Of a DNA stretch of 64,000 nucleotides, positions 47,884 to 60,652 are shown in pieces (within the stretch, counting starts at the first letter, position 1; each line of letters starts with the position of its first letter). Source of the DNA: Mesorhizobium sp. B2-4-3 (GTDB lineage: Bacteria; Pseudomonadota; Alphaproteobacteria; Rhizobiales; Rhizobiaceae); the NCBI RefSeq assembly GCF_006442815.1, contig NZ_VFVL01000002.1:124001-188000 (forward strand), in the 5' to 3' direction. The notes under the pieces were generated by a model. It made no database searches, was not told the DNA's origin, and worked only from the letters and a program-made list of their open reading frames with translations. The translations under genes and the position numbers were made by a program.

Positions 47884-48657
47884 TTGGATATCAGCACCGA
47901 TTTCATGCGGCGCATCGCGCATGCCGCCGCCGCCGAAACCTTGCCGCGCTTCCGCAGCCAGGGGGCGGTCACCAACAAGCTTGCGGGAAGCTTCGATCCG
48001 GTGACGGAGGCCGATCGCGAGGCGGAGCGCGCCATCCGGGCGCTGATTTCCGCCGAATATCCCGAGCACGGCATTCTCGGCGAGGAGCATGGCAGCCAGA
48101 ACCTCACCAGCCGGCATGTCTGGGTGATCGACCCGATCGACGGCACCCGCGCCTTCATTTCCGGCATCCCTGTCTGGGGGACGCTGGTCGGGCTGACAGT
48201 CGACGGCGACGCGGTCGCCGGCATGATGTCGCAACCGTTCACCGGCGAGTTCTTCTACGCCAACGCATCCGGTTCGCACTACGAAGGACCGGGCGGGCCG
48301 CGCCGGCTCGCGACCCGCAAGACGACCGATCTCGCGCAAGCAACGCTGTTCACGACCACGCCGGCCCTGTTCAAGGACGATGCGCGCAAGCGCTACGACC
48401 AGTTCGAGACAAAGGTGCAACTCGCCCGCTACGGCACCGACTGCTACGCCTTCGCGATGCTGGCCGCGGGCAGCGTCGACATCGTCGCCGATCCGGGCCT
48501 GAAGCCCTACGACATCGTGGCGCTGATCCCGATCATCGAGAAAGCCGGCGGCGTCATCACCACTTTCGAAGGCGGGCCGGCGGAAAAGGGCGGCGACATA
48601 CTGGCGGCCGCGACACCGGAACTGCACGCGGCGGCGATGGCGGCGCTGCGCGGCTGA
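47884..48657 (+). CDS. Inositol-monophosphatase-family phosphatase (HisN-like)
   Basis: A 257-residue Li-sensitive-type phosphatase with DPVTEADREAERAI (about residue 39), GEEHG (about 66), the metal motif DPIDGTRAFISG (about 82) and YDIVALIPIIEKAGG (about 210). Relatives act on histidinol phosphate or inositol phosphates; the short form and DPIDGTRAF resemble the HisN branch of alphaproteobacteria. It starts at TTG with a good GGGGAGAG ribosome site. A family C repeat lies just after its stop. Confidence 0.85.
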   Translation: MDISTDFMRRIAHAAAAETLPRFRSQGAVTNKLAGSFDPVTEADREAERAIRALISAEYPEHGILGEEHGSQNLTSRHVWVIDPIDGTRAFISGIPVWGTLVGLTVDGDAVAGMMSQPFTGEFFYANASGSHYEGPGGPRRLATRKTTDLAQATLFTTTPALFKDDARKRYDQFETKVQLARYGTDCYAFAMLAAGSVDIVADPGLKPYDIVALIPIIEKAGGVITTFEGGPAEKGGDILAAATPELHAAAMAALRG

Positions 48658-48664
48658 TGCGCCC

Positions 48665-48765
48665 AAAGCGCATCGCCCTGAAGCGGATTCGGGCGACGCG
48701 CTTTAGGGCTTTGTTTTCATGCATGTCGTCATCGCAAAACCGCTGCACACTTTTGCGCGACATGC
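48665..48765. repeat. Composite palindromic repeat family C, copy 1
   Basis: A 101-base element of two hairpins. The first (48665-48704) has 14-base arms, AAAGCGCATCGCCC and GGGCGACGCGCTTT, with one mismatch. The second (48721-48765) has arms GCATGTCG and CGACATGC around AAAACCGCTGCACACTTTT. The copy at 61950-62050 has the same length with only six base differences. Confidence 0.9.
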
Positions 48766-48806
48766 ATTGGCGGCAAGGGCTGGTCGCCGCAGGATCTCGA
48801 TCGCGC

Positions 48807-49763
48807 TCAGGGAGCGTCGCCGGTGCCTGGAATGAAGGCGTCGAAGGCGGCCAGGAGCTGCTCGCGGTAGATGTCCTTCTCCTGCAAGATTTCGTGCTCG
48901 GCGCCGTCGATCATCAACAGCGAGCCGACGCGCAGTTTCCTGGCATAGGCTTCCACCGCCCTGGTCGAGACAACCCGGTCGGCGCCGGCGGCGACGATCA
49001 GCATCGGCACCTTCACCCTTGCCATGAAATCCGGGTCGCTGACGGCTTCCGCGGCGGCGGCGGCGGCCTTCAGCCAGCGGATCGTCGGGCCGCCGAGCGC
49101 GAGCTGCGGCCAGGCCTCGTAGATCCCGACATTGCGCCGGTAGCGCTCGGGATCCGAGGTCACCTTGTTCATTTCGAAAGGCGGCGGCACTTTCGGCCGC
49201 GGACCGAGCGCGGCATACAGCCAGCCGAGACCCAGCGCGCAGAAGACCGCGCAGACGCGCCGCACCGTGCTTATCGAAACCGGCAGGTCGGGCACCGCGA
49301 GGAAGGGCGTCAGCAGCACCATGCGGCGCACGCGGTTGACCATCGATGGCGAGGCAAGCAGCGCAATCACCGCTCCCGTGGAATGGGCGAGGATGTAATA
49401 GGGGCCGCGGCAGTCGGGGAGCACGATCTCCTCGAAGAATTGCTCGAGGTCGCGCGTATAGTCGCGAAAGCTACGGACATAGCCGCGCTGGCGGTCGCGC
49501 AGCAGGCGGCTGGAATCGCCCTGGCCGCGCCAGTCGAGGACAGCGACGCTGAAGCCGCGATCGGCGAGATCGCGAATGGTCTCGAAATATTTCTCGATGC
49601 ATTCGTTGCGCCCGGTCAGCAGAACCACCGTGCCCTGCAGCGGGCGGCTGACAGCGGCAAAGACGCCGTAGCGGATCTTCTTGCCGTCGCGTGTGGTGAA
49701 GAAGCCGCCCGCGGCATTCTGCGGCGCGGGATTGTCTTCTGTGCGATGGAAAAGATCCGTCAT
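48807..49763 (-). CDS. Alpha/beta hydrolase, lysophospholipase/monoacylglycerol-lipase-like
   Basis: A 318-residue alpha/beta hydrolase of the PldB/MGLL type. The oxyanion region is VVLLTGRNECIEKY (about residue 45), the next strand-turn is VLDWRGQGDSSRLL, the nucleophile elbow is LAHSTGAVIALL (Ser about 126), the acid Asp is in VAAGADRVVS and the His in DGAEHEILQE (about 290). It hydrolyses lysophospholipids or monoglycerides. The start is taken as ATG 49763, where homology-like sequence begins; ATG 49814 is possible. Confidence 0.85.
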   Translation of the reverse strand: MTDLFHRTEDNPAPQNAAGGFFTTRDGKKIRYGVFAAVSRPLQGTVVLLTGRNECIEKYFETIRDLADRGFSVAVLDWRGQGDSSRLLRDRQRGYVRSFRDYTRDLEQFFEEIVLPDCRGPYYILAHSTGAVIALLASPSMVNRVRRMVLLTPFLAVPDLPVSISTVRRVCAVFCALGLGWLYAALGPRPKVPPPFEMNKVTSDPERYRRNVGIYEAWPQLALGGPTIRWLKAAAAAAEAVSDPDFMARVKVPMLIVAAGADRVVSTRAVEAYARKLRVGSLLMIDGAEHEILQEKDIYREQLLAAFDAFIPGTGDAP

Positions 49764-49872
49764 TCGGCGCGTCGATGGTTGCTCTTTTGCCCGGACGGGC
49801 GGAGGCGTCGGCATGGTGATAGACGGCCAGGCGGCAAAAGCAAAGGCGTTGCGAGGATTTACGCGGCTGCCC

Positions 49873-49920
49873 GCGCATGACCCCGAAAATCGGAATCGAT
49901 TTTCGGAAAGGATCATGCGC
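49873..49920. repeat. Palindromic repeat family A, copy 2
   Basis: A 48-base hairpin with arms GCGCATGA and TCATGCGC and a family A-like inner hairpin (CCGAAAATC/GATTTTCGG). It is more diverged than copies 1 and 3. Confidence 0.75.
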
Positions 49921-49933
49921 GAAATCAAAAGTG

Positions 49934-49976
49934 CTACAGCGTCCTTAGCGCGTCCGGAGGACGCGCGGCGCTGTAG
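49934..49976. repeat. Palindromic repeat of a further type
   Basis: Arms CTACAGCG and CGCTGTAG with an inner hairpin GCGTCC/GGACGC. It lies between two other palindromes in a repeat-dense intergenic region. Confidence 0.6.
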
Positions 49977-49987
49977 TGCGCGGGGGA

Positions 49988-50020
49988 AGGCCGGAAGTGC
50001 CTGCGGCGCACTTCCGGCCT
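49988..50020. repeat. Perfect 13-base inverted repeat
   Basis: AGGCCGGAAGTGC and GCACTTCCGGCCT separated by seven bases (CTGCGGC). It is a stable hairpin in the same repeat cluster and is not followed by a T-run. Confidence 0.65.
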
Positions 50021-50107
50021 CTGTCGATCCGGGAGGAAGGGACGTTGCACCCGGTTCGGCCTCGTCGCGGCGCAGGGAAGAGGCGCCGCTTGTCTCTCTG
50101 TCTCGAC

Positions 50108-50151
50108 GCAATTCCGGGCGGAAAACCGCTTCACACTTTTCCTGGAATTGC
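50108..50151. repeat. Palindromic repeat family B, copy 3
   Basis: Arms GCAATTCC and GGAATTGC around AAAACCGCTTCACACTTTT. It is nearly the same as 47559-47603. Confidence 0.88.
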
Positions 50152-50279
50152 TCGAACTTGACCAAGCCTAGCGCTGCACGACTGAACGCATGCCGAAGCG
50201 GTGGTTCATCCACCGTTCATGAACGTGGCCGCATTGCGACCAAGGAAAACCTTGAAATGGCTTTTTGAGCTTCCCAAAT

Positions 50280-50385
50280 GAGGGTTGCGGCCGCCGATGT
50301 CGGGGCCGCTGGCCTACCCGGAACGCCTTTCGAGGGTTTCGCACCGGGTCATACGCAAACCATGTTGCTCAACAGGAGAACACTC
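50280..50385 (+). promoter_or_regulatory. ROSE-like RNA thermometer in the hsp20 leader
   Basis: Just before the start, TGTTGCTC (50363-50370) can pair with GAGAACA (50376-50382), leaving one bulged base. This hides the AGGAG ribosome site (50374-50378). A UUGCU-type block pairing imperfectly with the Shine-Dalgarno is the hallmark of ROSE elements on rhizobial small heat-shock genes. Upstream, GC-rich segments could form the extra stabilising hairpins. The fold was judged by eye. Confidence 0.6.
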
Positions 50386-50853
50386 ATGCGTCACGTTGAT
50401 TTTTCCCCGCTTTATCGTTCGACCGTCGGCTTCGACCGGCTGTTCACCATGCTCGACTCGCTCGGCCAACCCGACGGCGCGCAGACCTACCCGCCCTATA
50501 ATATCGAGCGCACGGGCGAGAACGCCTACCGCATCTCGATGGCCGTTGCCGGCTTCTCGGAAGACGAGATTTCGATCGAAGCCCACCGCAACGTTCTGAC
50601 CGTCAAGGGCGAGCGCAAGGAAGAGAACAACAGCGAGGGTTCGGAGCTGCTTTACCGCGGCATCGCCTCGAGGTCCTTCGAGCGCCGCTTCCAGCTCGCC
50701 GACCACGTCGAAGTGGAAGGTGCCACGCTGAAGAACGGCCTGCTTTTCGTCGATCTCACGCGCAACATTCCCGAGGAGCTCAAGCCGCGCAAGATCGCGA
50801 TTACCCAGTCTTCGGACAAGGCCAAGCAGATCGAGGCCAAGGCCGCCGCGTAA
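50386..50853 (+). CDS. Small heat-shock protein, Hsp20/IbpA family
   Basis: This 155-residue chaperone has an alpha-crystallin domain at about 35-125: YNIERTGENAYRISMAVAGFSEDEI, LTVKGER, and the end motif LKNGLLFVDLTRNIPEELKPRKI. It holds unfolded proteins during heat stress. FDRLFTML near residue 16 is typical of the bacterial class A Hsp20. The ATG at 50386 has AGGAG seven bases upstream, inside the ROSE-like hairpin, and a strong terminator follows the gene. Confidence 0.95.
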   Translation: MRHVDFSPLYRSTVGFDRLFTMLDSLGQPDGAQTYPPYNIERTGENAYRISMAVAGFSEDEISIEAHRNVLTVKGERKEENNSEGSELLYRGIASRSFERRFQLADHVEVEGATLKNGLLFVDLTRNIPEELKPRKIAITQSSDKAKQIEAKAAA

Positions 50854-50894
50854 CCCGCGGGCTCCATCCTGGACAACGTCTCCCTCCCGAGACG

Positions 50895-50924
50895 AAAGCG
50901 GCGCCGCGAGGCGCCGCTTTTTAT
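50895..50924 (+). terminator. Intrinsic terminator of hsp20
   Basis: Arms AAAGCGGCGCC and GGCGCCGCTTT with a GCGA loop, followed by TTATT. A classic Rho-independent terminator 41 bases after the stop. Confidence 0.9.
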
Positions 50925-50988
50925 TGTGCCACCGGCAACGGGCCTTTCTGGCTCTTTTGAAGCATGCAGCGGCGGATCATGAAGGACT

Positions 50989-51741
50989 ATGTCCGATTTT
51001 TCCCTGCTGCTGACTCTCACCGTCGCAATCACTTTCCTTTTGGCCGGGATCGTCAAGGGCGTCACCGGGATGGGCCTGCCGACGCTGGCCATGGGATTGC
51101 TTGGCACCATCATGCCGCCGGTGACCGCGGCATCGCTGCTGATCGTGCCGTCCTTCGTCACCAATGTCTGGCAGCTTTTCGCCGGCCCGAGTTTTTCGGC
51201 GATCCTGCGCCGGCTTTGGCTGATGATGGCGGGCATCCTGATCGGCACGATCGCCGGCTCGCGGCTGCTCGCCAGCGACAACGTCAAATGGACGACCGCC
51301 GGCCTCGGCGCGGCATTGATCGTCTATGCCGCCTACAGCCTGCTCGCGCGGCAGCCGGTCGTTCCCGCGAAAGCGGAGCGCTGGTCGTCGCCGTTTGTGG
51401 GTTTCCTCACCGGCCTGGTCACGGGCGGCACCGGCGTCTTCGTCGTGCCTGCCGTCCCCTACATCCAGGCGCTGGGCTTGAGCCGGGACGATCTGATCCA
51501 GGCGCTCGGTCTTTCCTTCACGGTATCGACGATCGCCCTGGCGCTGGGTCTTGCCTCGCACGGCGCCTTCGAGGCCGGATATCTGGCATTGTCTTCGCTT
51601 GCCGTGCTGCCGGCCCTGCTCGGCATGTGGCTGGGGCAGGCGCTGCGCCAGAAAATCAGCCCGGCGACTTTCCGTCGATGGTTCCTGATTTTTCTGGTCC
51701 TGCTCGGCGTCGAGCTGTTGCTGCGGCCCTTCCTCGCCTAG
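50989..51741 (+). CDS. TauE/SafE-family sulfite/organosulfonate exporter-like protein
   Basis: A 250-residue membrane protein with about eight helices in two related halves; the conserved pairs are GIVKGVTGMGLPTLA (helix 1) and GLVTGGTGVFVVPAVPYIQ (centre). Members export sulfite, sulfoacetate or other small anions; the substrate is not deducible. It is convergent with the MBL hydrolase gene, six bases apart. Confidence 0.88.
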   Translation: MSDFSLLLTLTVAITFLLAGIVKGVTGMGLPTLAMGLLGTIMPPVTAASLLIVPSFVTNVWQLFAGPSFSAILRRLWLMMAGILIGTIAGSRLLASDNVKWTTAGLGAALIVYAAYSLLARQPVVPAKAERWSSPFVGFLTGLVTGGTGVFVVPAVPYIQALGLSRDDLIQALGLSFTVSTIALALGLASHGAFEAGYLALSSLAVLPALLGMWLGQALRQKISPATFRRWFLIFLVLLGVELLLRPFLA

Positions 51742-51747
51742 CGCACA

Positions 51748-52641
51748 TTACCGGCGCTTCGCCGCGATAACGGCCTCCACGTTCTGCCGGTGAACGGGTT
51801 CATAAGGCGCAAAATACTCAACCGCCTTTGTCGCAAAAATGTCGACGCCGAAGGTCCTCAAATCCTGCTTCGCCAGGTCGGGGTCCTGCCGGCAGGCAAG
51901 CAGCTTTCGGACATAGGCCTCGGTCGCCGCGATGAAGCTTCTGTCATAGCCGCCGGCTTCGATTGCCTCGAAGGAACCGTGGTTGGGCAGGATTCGATCG
52001 AACCGCCAGCCAGCCATGCGCTCGAGGTCGATCAAGTGTTCGGCCAGACGCTCCGGTTCCGAGACATAGGTGACGGAATCTTCCAGCGTATCGCCCGCAA
52101 GCAGCACGCCAGCTTGGGGCATCAGCAGCACCGTGCCGTCATGGCTGTGGATTTCGACCCGGCGCAGTTCGATCGGGATCGCTCCCACCGTCAGGCTGAG
52201 GCTGTTGTCGAACGTCCTGTTCGGCATGACGAGCGGCTTGATCGGCGGATTGCCGCTTTCGATCTCGGCGCGGCCGCGTTCGAGCGCCGAGGCGGTGAGG
52301 GTGTTGGCGATGATCTCGCAATCCTTGAACACCTCGTTGCCGGCGATATGGTCGTCATGCCAATGGCTGAGCACGACGCGTATCGACGTCACGCCCAACT
52401 CTTCGAGGGTTTTCCGGATGAAGCGGGCATGGGGCAGGGAGATGTGCGTGTCGTAGACGAGCGCCTGCGATCCATCGACGATCGCATAGGTGCAGATGCC
52501 TAGCGTATAAGCGCCGTCGTCGAGCCAATTCGGCTCGTCCGACCAGATGCGAACGCCATCGACGCGGCCGTCATAGAAGCCGAGCACGTTCGGCGCCGGA
52601 CGGACCAGCCGCATCGTCGAGCCGAGAGACGGTCTGGTCAT
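51748..52641 (-). CDS. MBL-fold metallo-hydrolase
   Basis: A 297-residue metallo-beta-lactamase-fold protein. The zinc motif is SHWHDDHIAGN (about residue 90). Further ligands are expected in IEIHSHDGTVLL, LLAGDTLEDSV (Asp, about 180) and LPNHGSFEA (His, about 216). No signal peptide is visible, so a cytoplasmic hydrolase of a thioester, lactone or phosphodiester is more likely than a beta-lactamase. It starts 25 bases after the threonine aldolase gene, probably one operon. Confidence 0.87.
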   Translation of the reverse strand: MTRPSLGSTMRLVRPAPNVLGFYDGRVDGVRIWSDEPNWLDDGAYTLGICTYAIVDGSQALVYDTHISLPHARFIRKTLEELGVTSIRVVLSHWHDDHIAGNEVFKDCEIIANTLTASALERGRAEIESGNPPIKPLVMPNRTFDNSLSLTVGAIPIELRRVEIHSHDGTVLLMPQAGVLLAGDTLEDSVTYVSEPERLAEHLIDLERMAGWRFDRILPNHGSFEAIEAGGYDRSFIAATEAYVRKLLACRQDPDLAKQDLRTFGVDIFATKAVEYFAPYEPVHRQNVEAVIAAKRR

Positions 52642-52666
52642 CTGGCTGCTCCCGAGTGCTGCAAGC

Positions 52667-53728
52667 TCAGCCAAGCAACCGGCCGAGACGGTCGATCTCT
52701 TGCGTCGTGGTCGCGAAGCTGGCGACGAAGCGGTAGATCGCTTCGTCGTCGCCGAGGTGGCCATCGAAACCCTGCGGCACGCCCCATTCATAGAATTTGG
52801 CGCCGGCCGCCTGCAGCTTTTCCGCCGTGGCCCGACCGAGGATGGCGAACACTTCGTTGGCCTGCGGCAGCCAGGCAAGCTTGCCGGCCGGCGCATCCTC
52901 GATCGTCTCGGCCAGATGTGCGGCCATCTGATTGGCGTGGCCTGCCATCCTCAACCACAGATCGTCGGTTAAATAGGCCTCGAACTGGGCCGAGATGAAG
53001 CGGGCCTTGGAGAAGGTCTGTCCGGCGCGCTGGCGCAGCAGGCGCAGATCCTTGCCGACGTCCGGATTGAGGACCACGACCGCGTCGGCCATCCAGCAAC
53101 CATTCTTGGTGCCGCCGAAGGAGACGAGGTCGACCCCGCTCTTCCAGGTCATTTCGGCCGGGCTGACGCCGGTCGCGGCAATCGCATTGGCGAAGCGCGC
53201 GCCGTCCATGTGCAGCGGCAGCTTGTGGCGGCGGCTGACCTCGGCGATCGCCTTGACGTCGACGACGCTGTAGACCGTGCCGACCTCGGTCGCCTGGGTC
53301 ACGCTGACCGCCATCGGCTGACCGGCGGGGGCCAGATCCTGCGAATAGCGCCTTATCGCGCGGTCGAGAGCCTCCGGGTTCATGCGCCCTAGCGGTCCCG
53401 GCACCGGCGCCATGCGCGCGCCGCCGGTGTAGAAACCCATGGCGCCGAACTCGTCGACATTCATATGCGCTTCGGAATGGCAGAGCGCGATGCCGCCGAT
53501 GCGGTTCAACGCAGCCATCGAAAGCGCGTTGGCCGCCGTGCCGGTCGCGACGAAGAAGACCTGCACTTCGCGCTCGAAGATATCGTTGAAGCGGCGATAG
53601 ACAGCGCGGTCCAGGTCGCCGTCGCCGTAGGCGGTGGCCGTGCCGGCGGCATGGCGCGACAGGTTGGCCGAAATGTCGGGGTGGACGCCCGCCCAGTTGT
53701 CGGATGCAAAGAACATCGAGAGGTCCAT
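52667..53728 (-). CDS. Low-specificity threonine aldolase-family PLP enzyme
   Basis: A 353-residue fold-type I PLP enzyme of the threonine aldolase/beta-eliminating lyase family. FASDNWAGVHP is at the N-terminus, FVATGTAANALSMAAL is near residue 60, HMDGARFANA near 172 (Asp for PLP N1), and the Schiff-base lysine in SFGGTKNGCW (about 204). It splits threonine or allo-threonine to glycine and acetaldehyde. The start at ATG 53728 fits the family; an extension to 53788 is possible. Confidence 0.9.
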   Translation of the reverse strand: MDLSMFFASDNWAGVHPDISANLSRHAAGTATAYGDGDLDRAVYRRFNDIFEREVQVFFVATGTAANALSMAALNRIGGIALCHSEAHMNVDEFGAMGFYTGGARMAPVPGPLGRMNPEALDRAIRRYSQDLAPAGQPMAVSVTQATEVGTVYSVVDVKAIAEVSRRHKLPLHMDGARFANAIAATGVSPAEMTWKSGVDLVSFGGTKNGCWMADAVVVLNPDVGKDLRLLRQRAGQTFSKARFISAQFEAYLTDDLWLRMAGHANQMAAHLAETIEDAPAGKLAWLPQANEVFAILGRATAEKLQAAGAKFYEWGVPQGFDGHLGDDEAIYRFVASFATTTQEIDRLGRLLG

Positions 53729-54206
53729 ATCGTGATTGGCAAAAGCGGCGGGACTTGACCGCTTCGGCAGCCGAAGCGCAAGGGCCAATCAAATGCAAAG
53801 CGGTGAAGCCAGCAATCGAGGCCAAAGGACCCGGACCAAAGCTTGCGTTTCTTGTGCTTGTCACGAAATTTTGTGTCGCGGCACGCCCAAGTTTTTTGTG
53901 AATCGGTCTTGTGTGGCTGCCTGATTTCTGCCATAAAAAATTTAGGACAGTAGTGCTGTCTTATTTTGTCGCACAAAACAGGCTGGACTGGCGTATGATC
54001 GTTGCCATTCCGGCCATTGTCGCGAGCGGCGGGTAGACGGCCCGGCTCTGGCCTGTACGATACCGGATGCGAACCGGCCGTATAGCCGTATGGTTCGATT
54101 GATTTCGCGAGACGTGCCGCAGGATGAAGGGGAAGCATCATGCTTCCCAAGGCAAACCAGCGCCCTGAAACAGTCGGGGCCAAGGTGGAGAACGGAGGAT
54201 AGGACG
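53729..54206. other. Divergent promoter region before gltB
   Basis: A 478-base gap with an AT-rich centre (53850-53990), including the inverted repeat GACAG-TAGTG-CTGTC (53946-53960). No supported gene. It should contain promoters for the threonine aldolase gene and for gltB, and perhaps a nitrogen- or amino-acid-responsive site near the inverted repeat. Confidence 0.4.
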
Positions 54207-58943
<4,737 letters not shown>

Positions 58944-59007
58944 GTTTCGGGCACGGCCGGGAAGATGACTTTCCGGCCGGCATCCTCACCAACAATCCTG
59001 ACCCCGA

Positions 59008-59056
59008 GAGCATGACCCCGAAAAGTGGGAACCGGTTTTCGGCCAAGGTCATGCTC
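59008..59056. repeat. Palindromic repeat family A, copy 3
   Basis: A 49-base element with perfect 10-base arms GAGCATGACC and GGTCATGCTC. Reversed, it matches the copy at 5775-5824 closely. It lies between gltB and gltD, so it is transcribed within the operon. Confidence 0.88.
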
Positions 59057-59140
59057 CAGCAAGGTGCGGTTGCCACGGCAGCCTTATGGGGTTAACGGGT
59101 GCGCGACAAAAGCGTGCCTTCGGACAGCAGGGACTGGACT

Positions 59141-60595
59141 ATGGGCAAGGTAACAGGCTTCCTCGAGATCGACCGGCAGGTGCACAAGTACCAGCCTGCC
59201 TCGGACCGCGTCCGGCATTTCCGCGAATTCACGCTGCCGATGTCGGACAAGGAGGTCGAGAAACAGGCCGCGCGCTGCATGGATTGCGGCATTCCGTTCT
59301 GCCATGGGCCGACGGGCTGTCCGATCCACAACCAGATCCCCGACTGGAACGACCTCGTCTACAATGGCGACTGGGACAACGCGATCCGCAACCTGCATTC
59401 GACCAACAATTTCCCGGAGTTCACCGGCCGCATCTGCCCGGCGCCTTGCGAGGAAGCCTGCACGCTGAACCTCGAGGACATCCCGGTCGCTATCAAGACG
59501 GTCGAGCAGGCAATCGCCGACAAGGCTTATGAGACCGGCCACATCCGGCCTTATCCGCCGGAAAGGAAGACCGGCAAGCGGGTTGCCGTCATCGGTTCCG
59601 GCCCGGCCGGCATGGCGGCGGCGCAGCAGCTGGGCCGTGCCGGCCACGACGTGCATGTCTATGAGCGCGAAAGCCGTCCCGGCGGGCTGATGCGCTACGG
59701 CATTCCGGACTTCAAGATCGAGAAGCACTATATCGACCGTCGCATCGAGCAGATGCAGGGCGAGGGGGTGACCTTCCATTGCGGCGTCAATGTCGGCGTC
59801 GACATGAAAGTGGCTGATCTGCTCGGGGAATTCGACGCCGTGCTTTATTGCGGCGGCTCCGAAACGCCGCGCCCGGCCGGTATTCCGGGCGCCGATCTCA
59901 GCGGCGTCTACGATGCCATGCCCTATCTGGTGCAGCAGAACCGTCGTGTCGGCGGCGAGCCGATCCAGTCGGTGGCGTGGCCTTCGCACCCGATCATCGC
60001 CGGCGGCCAGCATGTCGTCGTCGTCGGCGGCGGCGACACCGCTTCCGATTGCATCGGCACCGCCTTCCGCCAGGGCGCGGTGCGCGTGACCCAGCTCGAC
60101 ATCCGTCCGCAGCCGCCGGAAAAGGAAGACAAGCTTGCGGTTTGGCCCTACTGGGCGACCAAGATGCGCACCTCGTCCTCGCAGGCCGAGGGCGCCGAGC
60201 GCGAATTCCAGGTGGCGACGCTCGAGTTCATCGGCGAGGAAGGCCAGTTGACCGGTGTGCGCTGCTGCGAGGCCGACGACAAGCGCAAACCGATCGCCGG
60301 CAGCGAGTTCGTCATCCGCGCCGATCTCGCCTTCATCGCCATCGGCTTCGCCGGGCCGGCGGGCGACAGCCTGATGAAGGAGCTCGACGGCAAGATCAAA
60401 GTCGTCACCGACAGCCGTCGCTCGAACAATGTCGAGGCCAACGACCGCGACTACAGAACCAGCGTCGACAAGCTCTATGCGGCGGGCGACGTGCGCCGCG
60501 GCCAGTCGCTGGTGGTGTGGGCGATCCGCGAGGGCCGCCAGGCGGCGCGCTCGATCGACGAGGCGCTGATGGGATCGACGGTGCTGCCGCGCTGA
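59141..60595 (+). CDS. gltD: Glutamate synthase (NADPH) small subunit
   Basis: A 484-residue GltD, the usual length from ATG 59141 (an in-frame GTG at 59099 would add 14). N-terminal 4Fe-4S clusters are bound by the cysteines in [18 protein letters not shown] (about 45-60) and [10 protein letters not shown] (about 95-105). The FAD motif is [16 protein letters not shown] (about 150) and the NADPH motif [18 protein letters not shown] (about 290). It passes electrons from NADPH to GltB. It lies 197 bases after gltB with a palindromic repeat between them, and ends at a terminator-like hairpin. Confidence 0.97.
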   Translation: MGKVTGFLEIDRQVHKYQPASDRVRHFREFTLPMSDKEVEKQAARCMDCGIPFCHGPTGCPIHNQIPDWNDLVYNGDWDNAIRNLHSTNNFPEFTGRICPAPCEEACTLNLEDIPVAIKTVEQAIADKAYETGHIRPYPPERKTGKRVAVIGSGPAGMAAAQQLGRAGHDVHVYERESRPGGLMRYGIPDFKIEKHYIDRRIEQMQGEGVTFHCGVNVGVDMKVADLLGEFDAVLYCGGSETPRPAGIPGADLSGVYDAMPYLVQQNRRVGGEPIQSVAWPSHPIIAGGQHVVVVGGGDTASDCIGTAFRQGAVRVTQLDIRPQPPEKEDKLAVWPYWATKMRTSSSQAEGAEREFQVATLEFIGEEGQLTGVRCCEADDKRKPIAGSEFVIRADLAFIAIGFAGPAGDSLMKELDGKIKVVTDSRRSNNVEANDRDYRTSVDKLYAAGDVRRGQSLVVWAIREGRQAARSIDEALMGSTVLPR

Positions 60596-60613
60596 GACCG
60601 TTTTGAAATTTTA

Positions 60614-60640
60614 CGCCTGCGGCTTGCCGCAGGCGCTTTC
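60614..60640. terminator. Terminator-like hairpin between gltD and the DUF459 gene
   Basis: Arms CGCCTGCGGC and GCCGCAGGCG with a TT loop, followed by CTTTCGTT. It is placed to end gltD and possibly the convergent gene. Confidence 0.7.
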
Positions 60641-60652
60641 GTTGCTACCAGC

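Noticed and set aside
47706..49880. 724-codon rightward frame spanning the phosphatase and hydrolase region
   Set aside because: It runs across two good genes and a repeat and has no recognisable domain.
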